37,664 nucleotides of DNA from positions 1 through 37,664 of the forward strand of contig JADLHM010000005.1 of the NCBI GenBank assembly GCA_020848745.1, read 5' to 3'. The notes beneath the pieces are model-generated. The model did no database searches. It was not told the DNA's origin and worked only from the letters and a program-made list of their open reading frames with translations. Each line of letters starts with the position of its first letter. Positions within the stretch are counted from its first letter, which is position 1. This DNA is from Deltaproteobacteria bacterium (GTDB taxonomy: Bacteria > Desulfobacterota > Binatia > UTPRO1). Both the position numbers and the translations under genes were made by a program. Shown here piece after piece: positions 35,346 through 37,664 of this stretch.

Positions 35346-36379
35346 CCGCCGCGCGGCAGCTGGTCGAGCGCCTTGCGGACGCCGGCGGCGAGCGCGTCCG
35401 GGCGTCCGACCCCCCAGAAGCTCACGAACACCAGACGAGGCTCCTCGCGGCTCGAGTTGTCGTGGATCCCGACCACGCCGATCCGCGACTGGCGGAGCGC
35501 GTGGATCACCGGTTGCAGCTCGCTCGGGGCGAGCATGAGCTCGCCCGCGACCGCCGCCCGCTCCGACGAGCCCTGGAACGCCGCCCACGACGTCGGGCTC
35601 ATCGTCGCGCCGAGCGCGACGCCGAGCTCGGCGGCGCGCAGGTCGGCGCGCGGGATCGCCACCCGGTAGACGCCGTTCTCGTGTTCGCCGCGGAGGCCGA
35701 GCACGAGATCGAGGTGCGCGACGTCGAGGTCGGAGCGCGCCTCGGCGGCGGCGGCCTTCTGGGGGCGCGCGGCCCGGACGCGGACAATCGCCTCCTGCAC
35801 GTCGCGGACGCCGCGAGCGAGCGCCACGGGATTGCCGACGCCGTCGAAGTGCACGAAAAGCACGCGCGGCTCCTCGCCGACGAAATGTCCGTGCAACGCC
35901 GTGGCCTCGAGGCCGGCGTTGGCGAGCGCCGAAACGACGGCCTGGAGCTCGTCGGCCGCAACCGGCATGAGGCCGACGAGCATGGCGCCGCTCGCGTGCG
36001 GTCGGAAGGCGACCCAGCCGGCGAGCCCCATGCGCGGCGTGATCGGGAAGCCGTCGAGGGTGACCTTGAGGTCGCCGCGCGGCTTGGTGATGCGGAAGAC
36101 GCCGTCGGGCATGACGGCCCCCGTGAGTCCCGACGCTTCCTCGATGGCGACCGTGTCGAGCCCGCTCGTGCCGGCCAACGGAGGGAGAGGCGCGAGTGCG
36201 GGGCTCGCCGGCGCCGGCAGCGTCGCGACGGGCTGGCCTTTGCTCGGGAGCGCGCTTTCCTTCGCGGGCGGGGCCGCGACGGGCGCCGCTGTTTCGACCG
36301 CCGCCTCGGGCTCCGGCTTCCGGAGCAACCCGCATCCCGCGACCGCGACCGCGAGCGCCACCGCGACCAGTCTCCGCAT
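35342..36379 (-). CDS. lipoprotein with two DUF1259 domains (LppY/LpqO family)
   Basis: A 345-aa lipoprotein. ATG 36379 is preceded by GGAGGTG; the signal peptide ends in lipobox 'VAVAGC'. A Pro/Ala-rich linker (to about residue 75) leads to two DUF1259 copies. Copy 1 shows 'GVFRITKPRGDLKVTLDGFP', 'WVAFRPH' and 'ATALHGHFVGEEPRVLFVHF'. Copy 2 shows 'GVYRVAIPRADLRAAELGVA', 'WAAFQGS' and 'VVGIHDNSSREEPRLVFVSF'. Copy 2 has lost the 'HxH' of the first ('LHGHF' versus 'IHDNS'). Mycobacterial LppY/LpqO share this layout; their role is unknown. Coupled to the MFS gene by GTGA, it may be a periplasmic partner of that permease. Confidence 0.85.
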   Translation of the reverse strand: MRRLVAVALAVAVAGCGLLRKPEPEAAVETAAPVAAPPAKESALPSKGQPVATLPAPASPALAPLPPLAGTSGLDTVAIEEASGLTGAVMPDGVFRITKPRGDLKVTLDGFPITPRMGLAGWVAFRPHASGAMLVGLMPVAADELQAVVSALANAGLEATALHGHFVGEEPRVLFVHFDGVGNPVALARGVRDVQEAIVRVRAARPQKAAAAEARSDLDVAHLDLVLGLRGEHENGVYRVAIPRADLRAAELGVALGATMSPTSWAAFQGSSERAAVAGELMLAPSELQPVIHALRQSRIGVVGIHDNSSREEPRLVFVSFWGVGRPDALAAGVRKALDQLPRGG

Positions 36380-36448
36380 GCCGGCCACCTCCACGGGCGG
36401 CACCTTAGACGCTTACGGGCGGCGGACGCCAGCGCTCCGACGACCAGA

Positions 36449-37444
36449 TCAGTGACAGCCGAGCGCGGCGACGAAGCCGGTCGCGGGCGCACCGGCCGCG
36501 ATCCACTCTTCGATGAGCTCGATGTGGAGATGGTGCAGCCGCTTCAGGTCGCGGGGCATCTGTACGCCCTCACCGTCGGCGAGCTCGCCGCGGAGCTTCT
36601 TCAGGATGAAGCTGTTCTCCGGGTTCCCGGGGTCGACGCGGAGATGGCCGGCGCTTGCCGCGGCGAAGTTCGCGGGTCCGACCCCGACCAGGCTCGCGTA
36701 CGCCTCGCCGTCGGCGAGCGAGAGCTGGTGCTCGCCCTGGGCGACGTTGTGGCAGGTCGGGATCGCGCAGGTCGGGGTGAAGATCTGGCGCTGGATCTGC
36801 TCGAAGGTCGACGCGATGCCGTCGCAGGGCGTCGTGTCCTTCCCGGGAACGCAGGTCATCCTGAGCTTGTCGTCGTCGCGGATGGACGGCGGATCGGCGG
36901 TGAGCGTCGACACGATCGCCTTGCGGCCGCGGCGCCACCGGCCGCCGCTCCGCGACGGCTGGATCGGCGTCCGGAGGCTCATCTGGATCTCGCCGCCGCA
37001 GACGTTCAGGTCGGTTGCCTCGACGGGGAGAACGAGGAAGTTCAGCTGGTCCTCGAGGGCCTGGAAGTCGAAGTCGTGCTCCGGGTTCGTGTCGGGCTGC
37101 TCGTTCTCGACGAAGAAGCTCTCGAGGGTCTGCGGCGCGCAGCTCGGGAGCCCGGGATCGGTGACGTTCAGGCAGACCTCGACGCGGAATTGGCAGAGGC
37201 CGAGCGTCGGATCCTCGTCGCACGCCGGATCGTTGTCGACGCAGCGGATCTCGCGCGGACGCGCCGCGGGCTGGTTCGCGGGCGTGCCGCCGAACTCGGC
37301 GAGGCAGTCGGTGGCCGACGCGCCGCCGCCCGGCGTGAGGGCGAACGCCGGCATCGGCGTGAGGGCGAACCCGAACGCGAGGACGAGCGCGCCCACGGTT
37401 GCCGTCCCCGGTACGCGCACGGAACCGCCGCGGCGCGGGTCCAT
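36449..37444 (-). CDS. secreted cytochrome-like protein with CX4CH motif
   Basis: A 331-aa exported protein. ATG 37444 begins a signal peptide ending near 'PAFALTP'. The N-terminal half is Cys-rich with Asp/Pro stretches. The C-terminal ~110 residues match the planctomycete-type cytochrome c region found beside DUF1501/DUF1800 genes: 'IFTPTCAIPTCHN', 'GEAYASLVGVGP', 'RVDPGNPENSFILKKL', 'VQMPRDL' and 'ELIEEWIAAGA'. The heme-type motif is CAIPTCH, i.e. C-x4-C-H rather than CxxCH. It starts 5 nt after the DUF1501 gene stop, so they are one unit. Heme binding is plausible, not certain. Confidence 0.72.
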   Translation of the reverse strand: MDPRRGGSVRVPGTATVGALVLAFGFALTPMPAFALTPGGGASATDCLAEFGGTPANQPAARPREIRCVDNDPACDEDPTLGLCQFRVEVCLNVTDPGLPSCAPQTLESFFVENEQPDTNPEHDFDFQALEDQLNFLVLPVEATDLNVCGGEIQMSLRTPIQPSRSGGRWRRGRKAIVSTLTADPPSIRDDDKLRMTCVPGKDTTPCDGIASTFEQIQRQIFTPTCAIPTCHNVAQGEHQLSLADGEAYASLVGVGPANFAAASAGHLRVDPGNPENSFILKKLRGELADGEGVQMPRDLKRLHHLHIELIEEWIAAGAPATGFVAALGCH

Positions 37445-37449
37445 GCGCG

Positions 37450-37664
37450 TCAGGTGAGGAACCCCAGGGTGGAGAAGCTGCCGTTCAGGATCGGCGTGTG
37501 GGCGCCGGGTGAGAGCAGCCACTTGTCGATGACGGTGGCGTAGACCTGGCGGAAGTCGACGTTCCACTTGGTGTTGCCGCCGTCGAGGTCGGTGAGGTCG
37601 GGGAAGGTGCCGTAGAGGCCGCCGTTCACCGTGTCGCCGACGACGAAGAGGGGCGAGGCCGCGC
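37450..37664 (-). CDS. DUF1501 family protein, C-terminal end only
   Basis: The minus strand is open from the window edge to a TGA at 37452-37450. The ~71 visible residues include 'APLFVVGDTVNGGLYGTFPDL', 'WNVDFRQVYATVIDKWL' and a terminal 'STLGFL', a clear match to the C-terminus of DUF1501 (sulfatase-like, often Tat-exported) proteins. The start lies outside the window. DUF1501 genes usually pair with DUF1800 or cytochrome-like genes, as here. Function unproven. Confidence 0.8.
   Translation of the reverse strand, partial: AASPLFVVGDTVNGGLYGTFPDLTDLDGGNTKWNVDFRQVYATVIDKWLLSPGAHTPILNGSFSTLGFLT

Noticed and set aside
34772-37543. Long plus-strand open frame across the MFS, DUF1259 and cytochrome-like genes
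   Set aside because: Crosses several genes with recognisable minus-strand domains; translation is Arg-rich and featureless.

Overview
The window is about 37.7 kb of very GC-rich, densely coding bacterial DNA with GC-biased third codon positions throughout. Lipobox lipoproteins, several secreted proteins, a CstA permease, a DUF1501/cytochrome-like pair, HemQ, Lhr and many unstudied DUF families suggest the chromosome of a free-living, probably aerobic, high-GC Gram-negative from an under-cultured lineage. A Binatota or deltaproteobacterial-grade relative is my guess; it is inference and no marker gene here settles it. I see no phage, insertion sequence, CRISPR array, rRNA or tRNA.

Layout. 1-2.5 kb: the 3' end of a secreted-type protein, then a Trm112-like/class I methyltransferase coupled by GTGA to a 2-oxoglutarate/Fe(II) oxygenase. 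2.6-4.5 kb: an SDR oxidoreductase coupled by ATGA to a dihydrodipicolinate-reductase-like enzyme. 4.6-5.5 kb: a two-component pair in which the kinase is only a phosphoacceptor helix domain, coupled to a FixJ-type regulator. 5.7-10.2 kb: a secreted DUF3604 protein, a parvulin-type PPIase and a HupE/UreJ-like membrane protein. 10.3-13.5 kb: sulfotransferase, RNase D and a divergent J-domain protein. 13.5-15.6 kb: crotonase plus DUF983 protein, a small hypothetical and a cysteine-rich secreted protein. 15.8-19.4 kb: secreted CocE/NonD hydrolase, ketopantoate-reductase-like enzyme and a small membrane protein.

19.4-24.1 kb is a minus-strand run (CstA, MaoC-like protein, 5'-3' exonuclease, YheT-type hydrolase) divergent from HemQ and a YajD-type HNH protein. 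25.4-26.9 kb holds a Cu/Zn-SOD-fold lipoprotein that has lost metal ligands and a DUF523-DUF1722 fusion. 27.3-33.5 kb is Lhr helicase coupled to a TMTC-like membrane TPR protein. 33.6-37.7 kb has a SLOG-like protein, an MFS permease coupled to a tandem DUF1259 lipoprotein, and a CX4CH cytochrome-like protein behind the end of a DUF1501 gene.

How it works together. Most multi-gene units are joined by 4-nt ATGA or GTGA overlaps, so translational coupling is the rule. Two start types coexist: genes with a clear AGGAGG-like site, and genes with a TANNNT-like -10 only 7-9 nt before the start codon, which predicts leaderless mRNAs. The clearest case is the cstA/hemQ divergent region, where two back-to-back -35 boxes share a CAATTG core. 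The strongest leads for unusual biology are the catalytic-domain-less histidine kinase, the degenerate SOD lipoprotein and the leaderless promoter class. I found no clear defence island or new mobile system.
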